Assembly (NCBI GenBank): GCA_017654935.2 | Contig: CM065686.1 | Coordinates: 32,941,363-33,005,362, forward strand | Direction: 5' to 3' | DNA from: Phymorhynchus buccinoides | Lineage: Eukaryota; Mollusca; Gastropoda; Neogastropoda; Raphitomidae | Length of the DNA: 64,000 bases | Shown: positions 44,135-54,700 of the stretch, in pieces | Layout of the letters: every line of letters begins with the position of its first letter | How positions within the stretch are numbered: the first letter of the stretch is position 1 | Program-made: the position numbers and the translations under genes | Notes under the pieces: model-generated | Databases searched by the model: none | Told to the model about the DNA's origin: nothing | What the model saw: the letters and a program-made list of their open reading frames with translations, nothing else

Positions 44135-44322
44135 CACTAAGGCCGGGTTCACATTAGACGCATAAGTTCCGTACGGAAAACCCTAAATAAGTGGAAGAAA
44201 GAAGGATAAAAGTTTGAGCATATAGGGGAAATTCGAACATGTGCGCAATCCTTTTCCTTCTTTGTTTCAATTATTCATGGGTTTCCGCATGGAATATCCG
44301 CTTATGTGTGTACATGGCCTAA
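44135..44322. mobile_element. Foldback element (AAAGAAAGAAGGA type), copy 2
   Basis: GGCCGGGTTCACATTAGACG CATAAG at the left is mirrored by CGCTTATGTGTGTACATGGCC at the right, and GGAAGAAAGAAGGATAAAAG by CTTTTCCTTCTTTG. It lies 34 bp downstream of the minus-strand gene's stop codon, so it would be transcribed in its 3' UTR. Confidence 0.75.
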
Positions 44323-44355
44323 GTCTTATGACCAGGGCCTCGGGACATGGTTCAT

Positions 44356-44799
44356 TCACAGCACAGCACACTCGGCGCCACGTGCGGCGATTCCAGAGGA
44401 CAGCTGCTGCTGAACGGCGGGCGGAAGCTGCTGCAGGAAGGAGCGGGCCAGAGCCTCCGCCTTCCGCCGCGAATGCAGCACCATCAGCAGCGACATGGGC
44501 GTGATCTTCAGCAGGAAGCACTTCTCCGCCAGACTTCCCGTCTCCTCCGACCGCTTCAGTTGGTCCAGCGACCGCTCCAGAGGGGAAGGGAGGGAGTGGT
44601 GGTGCTGAGCCTGTGGGGGGAAGGGAGGGCAAGGGGGCACGAAGTAGAACCTGTCCCCGCCGTTGTCGAAGAGGGAAGCGATGCTGTTGAAAGCCGAGCC
44701 GAAGGAGACGGGGGTGCCCAGGATGCTGTTCATGTCCAGGTCATAGACGGAACCCTCTCCAGGGAGGTGCAGGGGAGTGTGGCAGTAGTTGGGCGATAT
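44356..44799 (-). CDS. MUN-like/DEP gene, last exon with CaaX-like C-terminus
   Basis: The acceptor (minus strand) is CTTTTTCTGCCACAG|ATATCG, the stop TGA at 44356-44358; 147 residues. It opens ISPNYCHTPLHLPGEGSVYD and continues with MNSILGTPVSFGSAFNSIAS LF, DRFYFVPPCPPFPP, then a helical, charged tail with SLAEKCFLLKITPMSLLMVL, RKAEALARSFLQQL and PPAVQQQL. The last four residues are Cys-Ala-Val-Leu, a CaaX box; Leu at the end would predict geranylgeranylation by GGTase-I. The GC content is high relative to the flanks. The exon joins the preceding exon in phase 0 (PPTAK-ISPNY). I do not recognise the family of this tail. Confidence 0.8.
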   Translation of the reverse strand: MSPNYCHTPLHLPGEGSVYDLDMNSILGTPVSFGSAFNSIASLFDNGGDRFYFVPPCPPFPPQAQHHHSLPSPLERSLDQLKRSEETGSLAEKCFLLKITPMSLLMVLHSRRKAEALARSFLQQLPPAVQQQLSSGIAARGAECAVL

Positions 44800-45714
44800 C
44801 TGTGGCAGAAAAAGTTTGCTACATGCTTACTCTCTCTCTCTGTGTTTTCTCAGATATGATAAGCTACTAGCCACATTCATGATTGATGCTGTTAGTATAT
44901 TAGTTATTATACACTTGTTATCATTTCTTCTTATGTGTGCACTACACCTCCTATGTCATAGGTCGGAGGCCTGAAACATTAAAATTGTGTTCAATAGTGT
45001 TCTCTCTGTGTTTCAAATTCGTAAGTTAGCTTTAAATATTTTCTATTCCCTTCGTATACGGAAAAGTATGAATGAGTATTTGGAAGGTTAACCATGTTTC
45101 TAGTCTAGTGTTATTTTGAATTGTTGTACATTGACCCTGTTTGTATGGGCTAATACTAGTAATAGCCTAAAGGAATTAAAACGTTGTTCTCTCTTTCTCT
45201 GAGAGATATTTTGTTAATAATTTGTTGATTGCAAGCAAGTACTCTTGTGTGTCAGTGCCATCATTTTTGTTGTTGCTGTTTGCCTCAGGCATGAGCTTTT
45301 TCAACATTTAGGGAAATGTCAGCTTTTTGTTGTTGTTGGATAACCCCAGAATATATGGTTGAGATCAATGTAAATCTGTAGAGAAGTGTGTGTGTGTGTG
45401 TGTGTGTGTCTATGTGTGTGTGTGTGTGTGTGTTTGTGTGTGCACTTTTGATAGCCTGCAAGCTTGTGTACATGTAGTTTAGTTCAAGAGTTTCTGATTG
45501 TGCACATTTTGTGTTGAATACATGAGTGTGTGGTTCCATGTTTGTGGCATGTATGTGTGTTTGTTGATTATGAGCTTGTGTTAAAAATAAAAAAATAAAA
45601 ACATTTTGAGCATACTTTCATCTCGTGTTAGGTAAAGCGCTATACAAATCTTGATTTACATCGCGTCTCATCAAATCCCGTAACATTCCTTTACATTACA
45701 TTACGTTACATTAC

Positions 45715-47318
45715 CTTAGCCGTTGGCGGCAGTTGTGCGGACAGCGTAGCCATGATGGGGGGCAACTCTGCCTCACCACACGGCAAGGGTACTGGCCCCT
45801 CCACCGGCTGGGTAGCTTCCTGGCTCCTAACCAGACCTGAGTCCTCCAAATCAGAACCACTATGCTCAGGTTCTGACTGGGAGTTCTTTAAGCTGGTCTT
45901 GGCATCAGCACCAGATTCAGAGTGAGCGTCTGGTTCAAACATCGCTGTGCTATCTGTCTGTGAAGTGAAATTTGACGTCACTGATTTGGATGTAGATGCC
46001 TGCAGACTGTGATTGATTTCCGGCAGCGTCTCTGTTGCAGCACTAATGTCTTCAGCCTGTGAAATTTGAGTCACTACAACAGCGTTAGAGTCTAAAGGTT
46101 GTTTCACTGAGTCTAAGTCATGACTGTCTAGCTCACAAGGCTGAAGCACAGTGGCACTGTCAGGATTGGGTTGTGCCATGGTATTGCTCTCTCCTGTATC
46201 AATTTCAGGGGGATGGTTTGTAGAGTCTCTGTTGGAGTCGGAAGGTGGTGTTTCAGAATCCTTCTCATCTGTGTGGGCATCTTCAGGCGGCTGAGGCGCC
46301 TCAATAATAGAAGAGTCAGCAGGCTTTGTTGTAGATGTGTCACTATTTTCATCATCGACCAGTTGAGGAGTAGTATTAGGGTGTTGCCTGGAAGGTTGTG
46401 ACACAGGATTTGTGTCATTAGAAGGCTGATGTAAAGCCTCAGTGCTATGAACAGCACTTTCTGTCACGGCATCCTTTTCATTTGCTTCAACCTTAGAAAG
46501 TTGCTGAGACCTGTCCACAGCACGAGAATCTGATGGCCAAGTTGCTTCTGTTTTCTCGTTAACAGTCACCTCAGAAGACTGGGGTGAAGAGAGAGCATTA
46601 GACTGCGAAGATTGCGTCGTAAAATTGAGCTTTTGACTGTCAATCTCAGGCGGATGTGATAGAGTGGCAGTGTCTGAAGGTTGCATCACTGCAATGTCAA
46701 CTTGAAAGGATTGAGGTATAGCAACCACACTGGAATCCGACGATGGCGCCCCAGAATGCCTGTCATCCACGTCATCCTTGGAAGGCTGAGGCACAGTAGC
46801 AGTGTCAGATTCAATAGAATTTTCCTGGTCCTCGTCAGTCTCAGAAAGTCGAGGTATGGCAACAACGCTGGAATCTGAGGATTGCGTCATGCAATGCCTG
46901 TTGCTGGTTTCGGACTCGGATGTTTGCGGCATAGAGGTAGTGTCAGAGGGTTGTGTCGTATCAGCCGTGCTATCTGCATCTGAGGTTTGAGGCATAGAGG
47001 TAGTGTCAGTGTCAGAGGGTTGTGTCGTATCAGCCGTGCTATCTGCATCTGAGGTTTGAGGCATAGAGGTAGTGTCAGTGTCAGAGGGTTGTGTCGTATC
47101 AGCCGTGCTATCTGCATCTGAGGTTTGAGGCATAGAGGTAGTGGCAGTGGCAGAGGGTTGTGCCATAGCACCTGTGCTATCTGCATCGGAGGTGTGAGGC
47201 ACGGACCAGCTGGTGTTGGGGGTGATGTCAGCGTGCACAACATGTTGTGTGGAATTCTTGATTCCAGTTGTTTGTGAAACTTGCGGGGTTGCGTTTCTGC
47301 TTCCGGTAGAATGTAGAA
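45715..47318 (-). CDS. MUN-like/DEP gene, giant Ser/Thr/Pro/Gln-rich exon
   Basis: The acceptor is TGTTTTTTCAG|TTCTAC and the donor GGCTAAG|GTAATG; 1604 nt, 534 codons. The encoded region is low in hydrophobics and rich in S, T, P, Q, D, so it is likely disordered. Near the start are four units of a 23-residue repeat (SMPQTSDADSTADTTQPSDT D), 69 bp each, one unit shortened to 63 bp. Later units are degenerate (SSDSSVVAIP, QPSEID, PPEIDTGE). It is acidic, with no signal peptide and no TM. It joins exons on both sides in phase (GAT-G|TT-CTA and AAG|ATA). Size suggests a linker between the DEP domain and the C-terminal prenylated tail. Confidence 0.85.
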
Positions 47319-47717
47319 CTGAAAAAACAACCACCAGATAATGGCATCAAACAAAATCAGACAATACAGGCGAATCCAGCTAACTCAAAAACGGGTAACT
47401 CATGTTCATGCCAGTTTCATCATTTTTATGCTAAAAAGTCTTTTTTAATCCCAAAATACTGGCTCATTAAAAAATATAAAAATTTCAATTCCCTTCAATT
47501 TTGTCTTACCAGATCTCCACTTGGGTAATTGCCTTTTGTGAAAGAAAAGCAACAACAACAAGAGAAAACTACCGATTTCTTTTTTAAAAGTTCTGACAGT
47601 TCTCAGCGACCACCACGGCAACTGACTACAGCTGTAACAATGGTGACTGGCAAACGAATGTGCTACAAGTAGCAAGATCGCTACCAGCTGCCAGCGCCCG
47701 CTTAGGCTAAAAAAAGG

Positions 47718-48160
47718 TAACCCCTTCAGTGCCTCTATGAGTTATCAGGCATCAGAATAGTCTGACGTCTTATTCTAATTATCTGAAAACCGCGGTAAAA
47801 GGGCCATCAAGGCCCTAGACTGTAGAGGGACAACACTGAAATCAGTTCCCAACATGACCAAATGCGCTTTATGCAGCGAGAAATCACTTTAAAACACTGT
47901 CTAACAGAAAAGATTACTCTCAATATCAAAACCTCTGACAGTAGAAGCCAATCCTCTGTCAGAAATTCTTAATCCTCTGAAATTTTCCAATCTTCCGACA
48001 ATTCTGATGCTTGGCTATGCCTGTGTTGCCTGTTTGCCAGGCCTCTTTTTTTTGGGTGCGGCAAACTGTGAATGAGCACTGACGCTTGTATACTTTTGGC
48101 AGCAAGTGCTGAAGCATCATAGAGGACATATTTATATGTGGAAGGCACTGAAGAGGTTAA
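47718..48160. mobile_element. piggyBac-like MITE, larger family
   Basis: Ends are AACCCCTTCAGTGCCT and AGGCACTGAAGAGGTTAA (one-base variations). The right flank has TTAA (48157-48160), while the left is GTAA, one mutation from TTAA. Internal TCCTCTGACA/TCTGTCAGAAATTCTTAATC words repeat. No ORF. Confidence 0.65.
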
Positions 48161-48206
48161 ATCTTTTTTGTTACATAATCATATCAGCTTGACGGCACAC
48201 TATCAT

Positions 48207-48209
<3 letters not shown>

Positions 48210-48297
<88 letters not shown>
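48210..48297. repeat. (GA)n microsatellite
   Basis: Pure GA run of about 88 bp. Confidence 0.98.
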
Positions 48298-48303
<6 letters not shown>

Positions 48304-48482
48304 CCGTGTGTACGCATGTACTGGTGCATTCCTTCCTGCTGCTTGTTGACATTTTCATTAGTTTCTGCGAGGGTGAGGTGTTATCAGAGAGTGACAGTGC
48401 TGGTGAATGAGGGTGGATGTCTTTGTGAGTGAGAATCATGTTATTTTTGTTACTTTATATTCTTTGCACTTGAATGTTGGTA

Positions 48483-49899
48483 CAGACAAACCTCTATTTT
48501 AAGACTTCCAAAATATCCGGAAAAATCGGTCGTAAATTGGAGGGGTCGTATGACGGAGGTTTTCACTGGCAGCCGTAGAAAGAAAAAGTTCAGCACAGTT
48601 CATACTCTCTTCTTCATGCACACATACAATGACATATTAAAACTGGATTTGGGTCTTTCCAACTCCATAGGATTGTGCAATCGATGTATTACAGTTTCAC
48701 TTCGCCGACTTCTGTTAATCACCTCCACTCTCGTCCAAAGTCAGTGGTTTTCTTTTTCAAAGTCAGTGGTTTTCGTGCTTTTCCTACGCTTTCCGCCATC
48801 TTTTCTACAACAAGGGAAGCGACTCCGCTTTCAGGCCCTTGACCATGGTTGTTTCCCTTTGCTTGAAGTCTATGCAGACGACACACGGCCGTTCAATTTG
48901 GATCGTTTAGTTCCCACATATGCGCTATCGTGAAACCCACTCACCTCCTCCTCTTTTGCATCTCCTTCCTTCCCCATCCATCCCTCCCTCCCATTCCTTG
49001 ACCGTAGCAAGACTTCACGCGGCAGCAAAGGTAGCACGCAGGCAGGATTTCACAAGTGGGCTGCTGCACAGCCAAAGTTCTATTTGGTCGCTGGCAGCTT
49101 GCTTACTACACACGCGCGCAGCAGTGCAGCAAGGCTTGGTGGCTTGAAGAGTATAGCCTAGTAAAGAGTGTTCCTCTTTGCTTTGTGCTGTGGAGAAACT
49201 ACACACTGACACTAGTTGTCTTTCAATTTAAATTGCTCAGCTACCGTTCGACTGAGCACCTAACTAACTACACACTTTAAACACAAGATGACTCTAGAAC
49301 TTATATGTAAAAGCACACTTATCAACACTGGCTACTTTAGACAGAACACGCCGAGGAAAATGCCACATAAATCTGTGGTACTGAGGGAAAAACCTAGGCC
49401 TTTAAAATAGCGCGCACTGCTGTTCTATTCCAACCCTGACTGCTATAATGTACACAAAGCGTGGTTTATTAATTAACACTAATTACACCACAACTAGCTT
49501 TTGGTTCGAATCACTGTTCACACAATGTTGTTCACCACACACCTATGTATGCTCACACCAAAATGTTTGGCAAATCGAAAGTCTGTTTAGAAGCAGTGGA
49601 CGAAAACATACGGAGCACAAATTCCACTCTGTTTTCCCACTTGTTTCTGGCGCTTCCAAGAGGTTGAGTCATTCGCATTTCCCGCCTCTGGAAGCCTAGC
49701 CGGCAGCAACTAAAGAGTCTGCAAATGCCAGTTTTGTAAAGCTGTGGACAACAACGGTCGTAAAAACCAACAAAATGGCGGTCGTAAGTCGCGTTTTAGA
49801 GGAAGTCGTTTACATAGTAAAATGCATCCGTGCCAACAAATCCAGTCTCAAATGAGAGGTGGTCGCTTAACAGAGGGTCGTAAAATAGGGGTTTGTCTG
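48483..49899. mobile_element. TIR element (CAGACAAACC ends), long copy
   Basis: Terminal inverted repeats CAGACAAACCTCTATTTTAAGAC and GTCGTAAAATAGGGGTTTGTCTG, flanked on both sides by TA. GGTCGTAA/GGTCGTTTA words repeat inside both ends. A shorter copy at 62274-62837 matches both ends but lacks the region 48890-49745. The frame shared by both copies (SRRKKKFSTVHTLFFMHTYN) shows no transposase motif. Confidence 0.85.
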
Positions 49900-49949
49900 T
49901 AGTATGACTATCTTGTTGATTTTAATGCATGTTTGTAATGTTGATTTTA

Positions 49950-50020
49950 ATGTTGCTTTTGTAAAGCGCATCGAGCATACTACTGTATGGATTTTAGTGC
50001 TATATGAAATACAATTATCA
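49950..50020 (+). repeat. SINE/LINE 3' tail
   Basis: TTGTAAAGCGCATCGAGCAT ACT...GGATTTTAGTGCTATATGAAATACAATTATCATT is the typical molluscan retroposon 3' end. It is related to 1681-1760. Confidence 0.55.
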
Positions 50021-50031
50021 TTGCTGCATAC

Positions 50032-50190
50032 CATCGTCGTTGTTACTCTGACCCCGTGCCTGTGGGGTAGGGGTGGGCCCATCGTCACTGTCGTCGTGGA
50101 AACCCGTGCTGCTGTTAGGGGTGCGCAGTTCATCCAGCAGACTGACTTCAGGGTACTGTGGCTCTGCCAGAGCACTGCTCAGACTGCGGT
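50032..50190 (-). CDS. MUN-like/DEP gene, exon after the DEP exon
   Basis: The acceptor is CTCTTATGTGCAG|ACCGCA and the donor GACGATG|GTATGC; 159 nt. The first two bases complete the Asn codon begun by the DEP exon (SLA-N-RSLSSALAEP). The protein is QYPEVSLLDELRTPNSSTGF HDDSDDGPTPTPQARGQSNNDD, a polar, acidic linker. The last base pairs with the TT of the next exon. Confidence 0.8.
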
Positions 50191-50239
50191 CTGCACATAA
50201 GAGAAAGAAATACAGAGATGCATACACTGTACAGGCACA

Positions 50240-51164
50240 TACCGTATTTTTCGATCTACAAAGCGCACCCTTGTCTAAGCTGAATTTTATTACAATTCTG
50301 GAGAAAAAACCCAATGATAAAGCTGCATTCTTCTTCTTCCCTTCAGGGCCCATGGTCAATGAGCTGACCATTCTGGTTCCTTGTCTCCATTCAGTGTCTA
50401 AGCCGCAAGAGACTGAAAAAAAACCCCGAACCGAACGAGCAGACGAACGCTTGAAAGCCACAGCAATTTTGACAGTCCGTGTTGCACTCGCACACAAACT
50501 ACACAGAATAGATCTAATCTTCGCCATAACGGACCCACCAAATACTGGATTCTGCATAACCACACCACACAACACAAAACGAGACAAAGTAATGGACTTG
50601 CAGTTCATTTTCAGCCACTTTAAATCCAACTCGGCCGTCAGTGAACAAAATGGCGCAGCGCACTCCGCAGATACGTAATCAAGGCAAGCGCAAATGTGCC
50701 TGCTGTTTTCATTTATTGGCTTTTGTGAGTTATTTGCATTCAGCAAGTGTTTCAGTGCAGACACTAATGCCGATTTATTGGTTTAATAACGCAAAGTAGC
50801 TGCTTCTCAACTTCTTTTTTGTAAAGAAAAATCAATTAGTTTCAACTTGGAAGTTGACTTCGCATTTTTGTTTGCACAGAGTTTGTAAAGATCGACACGA
50901 CCGCGACTGTTTCAGTTCAAACTTTGATCATAAACTGCTCAGTGATGAAACATGTGCATTAAAGTGGTGAAATTGTAGTGGTCAGATCGTGAGAACGGTT
51001 CATTTTTACCGAGATTGACGATGTCAGCATGCACAGGCTGAAATTGATGACCAGTCAAACATATGGAAGGGAAAATATTCACAAATTAACCACAATCGTT
51101 GTCTGAGCCGCAGGCTTCAAAGTTGAACAAAAAAGCAGCGGCTTATAGCCCGGAAAATATGGTA
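50240..51164. mobile_element. MITE of the TACCGTATTTTTCG...CTATAAGGCGC family
   Basis: The left end TACCGTATTTTTCGATCTAC AAAGCGCACCC and right end GCGGCTTATAGCCCGGAAAA TATGGTA are inverted. Relatives lie at 62228-62934 and 63095-63644. It is inside the intron between the DEP exon and the following exon. The frames across it are shadows. Confidence 0.75.
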
Positions 51165-52481
51165 GATATTTTATCTAAAATCCCTTGAAGGTGATAAATT
51201 TTGCATGAAATAAAGGAAAGAATCATGCAAACATTGCGTACCTTTGCACGCACTATCAGTTTCAGAGTAAAAGTGGCAACAGAGTAAACAGATCAGCAGA
51301 CTGACTTGCAAAATCACATGCCAGTACCATCAAGAACTAAATGAGAACTAAATGGAAAGAAAAGGGGCAAATATATTCTTGAGAGACTCAGGGAGGCTCA
51401 AAATGAAAAACGTCCCAATTCCCACTCATTGGCCACATTCCAGACAACCAAAAAACTGAACAGCCAACAAACTCTTAGAACTAAACAAACACAGGCAACA
51501 AGACTGAAACCACAAGTTGAGCTTCCTCCATTTGTCGGTTTTGAGAGTGTTGCTCTAATTTCAAGACCAACACTGCAGGTGTCTGTAGTTCTCGTGCCTG
51601 GTTAACGCCGGGATATCATTATGAAAGGAAGCATACAGTACAGCCCTGTCATGTAGTCTCAGACCAATCTGGAACTCCATAGCATCATCATCGTAATCAC
51701 CCGCCTCATTTCCATCAATCATAAAAAAAGTCTCAAATTCTGTGGCCTTGCATGCCCTGCTCTCATGGTGATCTCAGTTTTGATTACCAATCCAGTCTAT
51801 GCCTTTGGTGCGTTCGGGTCAAAGTTATGGGGATCAGTATGTTCTGGGGAGCTGTCGATGGATGGACGTGGTGGCGCCCTCGGAGGAAGACCTGACTTGT
51901 GATGGCTCCATGACTAAGACATTATTGTCGTCAGTAGGTGGCTTAGTAGGTGGTGTTCTGCATATGTTAGCCCAGAACAGGCTCCACTAAACTCCATCAA
52001 GGTGACCCAGCAGCAGTGCAGTGTCTCCTCTGGTGGTTGCCTCATGACGGCCTAATATAGATTCGCTCCCCTTGGACTGCTGATTTCTGATTCTATAACC
52101 TGACAAACCAGGGTGTGGCTGCGAGTTGGGACTCGGAACGAGTAGCATGGGAGCAATGCCACTGCACAGCCCAAAAGATGGGACAGCAACAACAACACAC
52201 AAAAAAAGACAGGCAACAATATTCTTGGAGGAGGCTAAAATATTCTTGCGTTAAGACTGCTGGTTTTGGATTCTGCGACTTGAACAAGCCGGGGTGTACG
52301 AATTGGGATTCGGAATGAGCAGCGTGGGAGCAACGCCACTGTATGACCCAGAAGATGGGACAGCAAAAAAAAAAAAAAAAAAATTCTTGCGCAACCCGAA
52401 TTTCACAGAAAACTAGTGACTATAAAGAACCAAATACTTAAAAAAAGAAAGAAAAAAAAGAAGGTTCCAAATCTCACTCAC
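51165..52481 (-). other. Intron sequence with local duplications
   Basis: Two diverged copies of a ~180-bp unit (GGACTGCTGATTTCTGATTC...GGGACAGCAACAACAAC and AGACTGCTGGTTTTGGATTC...GGGACAGCAAAAAAA) lie at 52074-52200 and 52253-52380. GACCCAGCAGCAGTGCAGTG TCTCCTCTGGTGGTTGCC at 52003-52042 recurs at 54196-54233, and its inverse in part at 53965-53990. No exon seen. Confidence 0.65.
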
Positions 52482-52785
52482 TGGCCAGGCTCCAGGCCTC
52501 GACGTCCACGATGACCTGTGCGTCCAGCAGACGCTGAGCGATGGCCGTGGCGCCCTCACGACTGATGTTGGCCACGCCCCCGCACAGCGACAGCTCGTCG
52601 GGCGACAGGAACAGGTCCCCGTGCCGCACGATCCAGCGCACCAGCTGCCGCCCGCTAAAGCACTTGCCTCTGGTCTGCAGGTCGCGACACAGCTGGTGGA
52701 GGGTGGTGGAGGGGATGGTGCGATGTCGCTGCTGCTGTTGCTGCGTGAGGTTGTCGTCCTCCATTGTCCAGTCCCCTTCGCTTTG
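52482..52785 (-). CDS. MUN-like/DEP gene, DEP-domain exon
   Basis: The acceptor is GAATTTCAG|CAAAGC and the donor GGCCA|GTGAGT; 304 nt in phase 0 to phase 1. After a polar lead (QSEGDWTMEDDNLTQQQQQR) the DEP fold follows: LHQLCRDLQTRGKCFSGRQL VRWIVRHG, then ISREGATAIAQRLLDAQVIV. The pattern Cys/Phe-x-G-x-x-L/V-V-x-W-I/L-V and the helix A-x-x-x-x-A-Q-x-L-L-D-x-x-V/L-I is characteristic of DEP domains, which bind membranes or GPCR/RGS partners. A degenerate partial copy of the exon's 5' end lies at 53343-53417. Confidence 0.88.
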
Positions 52786-52844
52786 CTGAAATTCATGAAT
52801 TATTACCTCACAACTTCAAAATGATTTTATTGAATGAGAAAATA

Positions 52845-52947
52845 ATAATAATAATAGTACATTTATATAGCGCTTTACCTCAAATGAGCCCAAAGCGCTT
52901 TACAATCAATTATTCATCAACAAGTAGATAACAAAAATACAAAGCAA

Positions 52948-52981
<34 letters not shown>

Positions 52982-53230
52982 CACACACATTTATCGACAC
53001 TGACTCATTATTCATCTTTCATTCAGTAAGCCATAGCAACTGAGTTGCACGGACTGACCACATACACCAACACACATACACAAAACGTCAGAGGATACAC
53101 ATACAAATACACTCACATACAACATACGCACGCAGACAGACACACACACACATGCATACAGACACACACATACACACATAACCCACAAAACCAAAACACA
53201 CACACATACACAACACACACCACACAACAC
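52845..53230. repeat. Retroposon tail and CA-rich low-complexity DNA
   Basis: (AAT)n and TACATTTATATAGCGCTTTACC...CAAAGCGCTTTACAATCA at 52845-52912 is a retroposon tail in inverse orientation. (TC)n at 52950-52977 and interrupted (CA)n from 53070 to 53230 follow. Confidence 0.7.
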
Positions 53231-53342
53231 ACACAAAAAAAAAAGACAGATTGCAGCAGAACATGGGTATGGTGCACACATCCGCCACCACAAATTCACA
53301 CACAAAAAACTGAAAGAGAAAAAAAGACAGATTGCAGCAGAA

Positions 53343-53417
53343 CTGGTGACGGGGATGGTGCGATGTTGTTGTGTGAGGCTGTCGTCCGCCATTGTCCAGT
53401 CCCCTTCGCTGTGCTGA
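53343..53417 (-). pseudogene. Partial duplicate of the DEP exon's 5' end
   Basis: The minus strand reads ...CTCTCAGCACAGCGAAGGGG ACTGGACAATGGCGGACGACAGCCTCACACAACAACATCGCACCATCCC. Translated: SEGDWTMADDSLTQQHRTIP, against SEGDWTMEDDNLTQQQQQRH RTIP in the true exon. After about 75 bp the similarity ends and the frame runs into low-complexity sequence, so the DEP fold itself is absent. Intronic; an AG acceptor-like site is retained. Confidence 0.8.
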
Positions 53418-53572
53418 GAGAGAACGAACAGACTGAAACCAATTAACACCGGTTTGACAGACCAAAGCAAACAAAAGCAGACTCTTTTTGCTGCTGATGT
53501 AGTAGGTGTAATACGGTCGGAGAAAGTTAAATCGCTTCGAATCGGAGTCCTTCGTTAATAATTATAACGCTG

Positions 53573-53803
53573 TTAACCCCTTGACTGTGAGAGAAAATTA
53601 AAGAAAAAAATCATTGAGCAAATCGTGACATGAAAAAGACAACTGATAGAGCCAATCTGGCAAAATTGGTCTGGGGATATAACTCTCTTGACTGTGCTAG
53701 AGCAAAAGCCAGCATATCAGAGTTATTCCTCTTTATCCGATGACGTCATCAGTGATGTCATCAAGTCAGTACGTGATAAGTTATAAGGCAGTCAAGGGAT
53801 TAA
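53573..53803. mobile_element. piggyBac-like MITE, third family
   Basis: Bounded by TTAA (53573-53576 and 53800-53803) with inverted ends CCCCTTGACTGT and (GC)AGTCAAGGGA. The centre includes GATGACGTCATCAGTGATGT CATCA. No ORF. It lies in the intron upstream of the DEP exon. Confidence 0.75.
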
Positions 53804-54596
53804 GGCAGACCAATAAAGGCTACTTTTTCCTTCCATGTCTTTTAAACAAGCAGCCTGCGTTACTCCCATGCCGCTCATTCTGACTCTGCATCACACTGCT
53901 ACACGGCAGTTTGTCAAGGTGCAGAACCTGAAACCAGCAGTCCATGAGGATAATGTCAGGCTGACAAGGGGCAACCACCAGAGGAGACACTGATCCTGCA
54001 CATATCATGGAGGTTTCCTCCACATTGTGCAGATGCCATATTTCCTCTATCTAGGCAAGATAACGAACACCACAAATGAAAAAACCCCCAAGAAACAAAC
54101 AATAATAAAAAATAAACATGAAAAGGCAGAACAAGTTAGGTGGTGTCCTGCATAAATTATGCTAACTCATAACTCCACTGAACTCCACCAAAGTGACCCA
54201 GCAGCAGTGCAGTGTCTCCTCTGGTGGTTGCCTTGAGAAAAACAAACAAAGAAACAAACAATACCAAAAAAACCACATGCAAAGGCAGAACAAGTTGCTT
54301 GTGTTTAACTCATCTACGCGATGTATTTTTTACGCACTTGTTTGTCCACTAAACGATCCAATGATTCCTTCTCCATCAGGCGGATTGTCTCTCTCTGATG
54401 TAAGTTACCTTTTGATTTTTCTTTGGGATATCATGTATTATGATCTACAGGGAAAATGTATTAACGGGTTTACTTTGGAGCACCATTCCTTACTCTGGAT
54501 TGGTTGCTCTACTTGATTGTATATGTACATCATTATCGTACCACTGGGTGCTGTTTCACTTTCAGCATCACCCTCCTCCTCTATGGGAATCTGCTA

Positions 54597-54700
54597 TTGT
54601 TTTGAGTGTTGGTCAGTATGGTTGGAATAGATTGGTAGATTTAAAAAAAATTAATCTTACTATCTATTCTAACTAAATACTTACCAACACTCAAAACAAC
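54597..54700. mobile_element. Hairpin element (TTGTTTTGAGTGTTGGT ends)
   Basis: TTGTTTTGAGTGTTGGTCAG TATGGTTGGAATAGATTGGTAGATT is mirrored by AATCTTACTATCTATTCTAACTAAATACTTACCAACACTCAAAACAA. One-arm copies occur at 54887-54926 and 62005-62040. Confidence 0.8.

Larger units (their letters stand above)
47319..50031 (-). other. Intron of the MUN-like/DEP gene
   Basis: 2.7 kb containing a piggyBac-like MITE (47718-48160), a (GA)n array, a 1.4-kb TIR element (48483-49899) and a SINE/LINE-type tail (49950-50020). No exon-like block. Confidence 0.7.

Noticed and set aside
44347..44859. 170-codon plus-strand frame over the last exon
   Set aside because: Shadow of the minus-strand terminal exon, which has a splice acceptor, matching phase and a sensible C-terminus.
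46128..46457. Alternative frames over the Ser/Thr/Pro-rich exon
   Set aside because: Repeat-driven shadows; only the minus-strand 542-codon frame links in phase to exons on both sides.
48550..48933. Frame SRRKKKFSTVHTLFFMHTYN shared by two loci (also 62245-62793)
   Set aside because: It is conserved only because both loci are copies of one non-autonomous TIR element. No transposase motif is present and the two frames end differently.
50073..50678. 201-codon plus-strand and overlapping 248-codon minus-strand frames
   Set aside because: They lie across a MITE and antisense to the validated 50032-50190 exon. No family motifs outside that exon.
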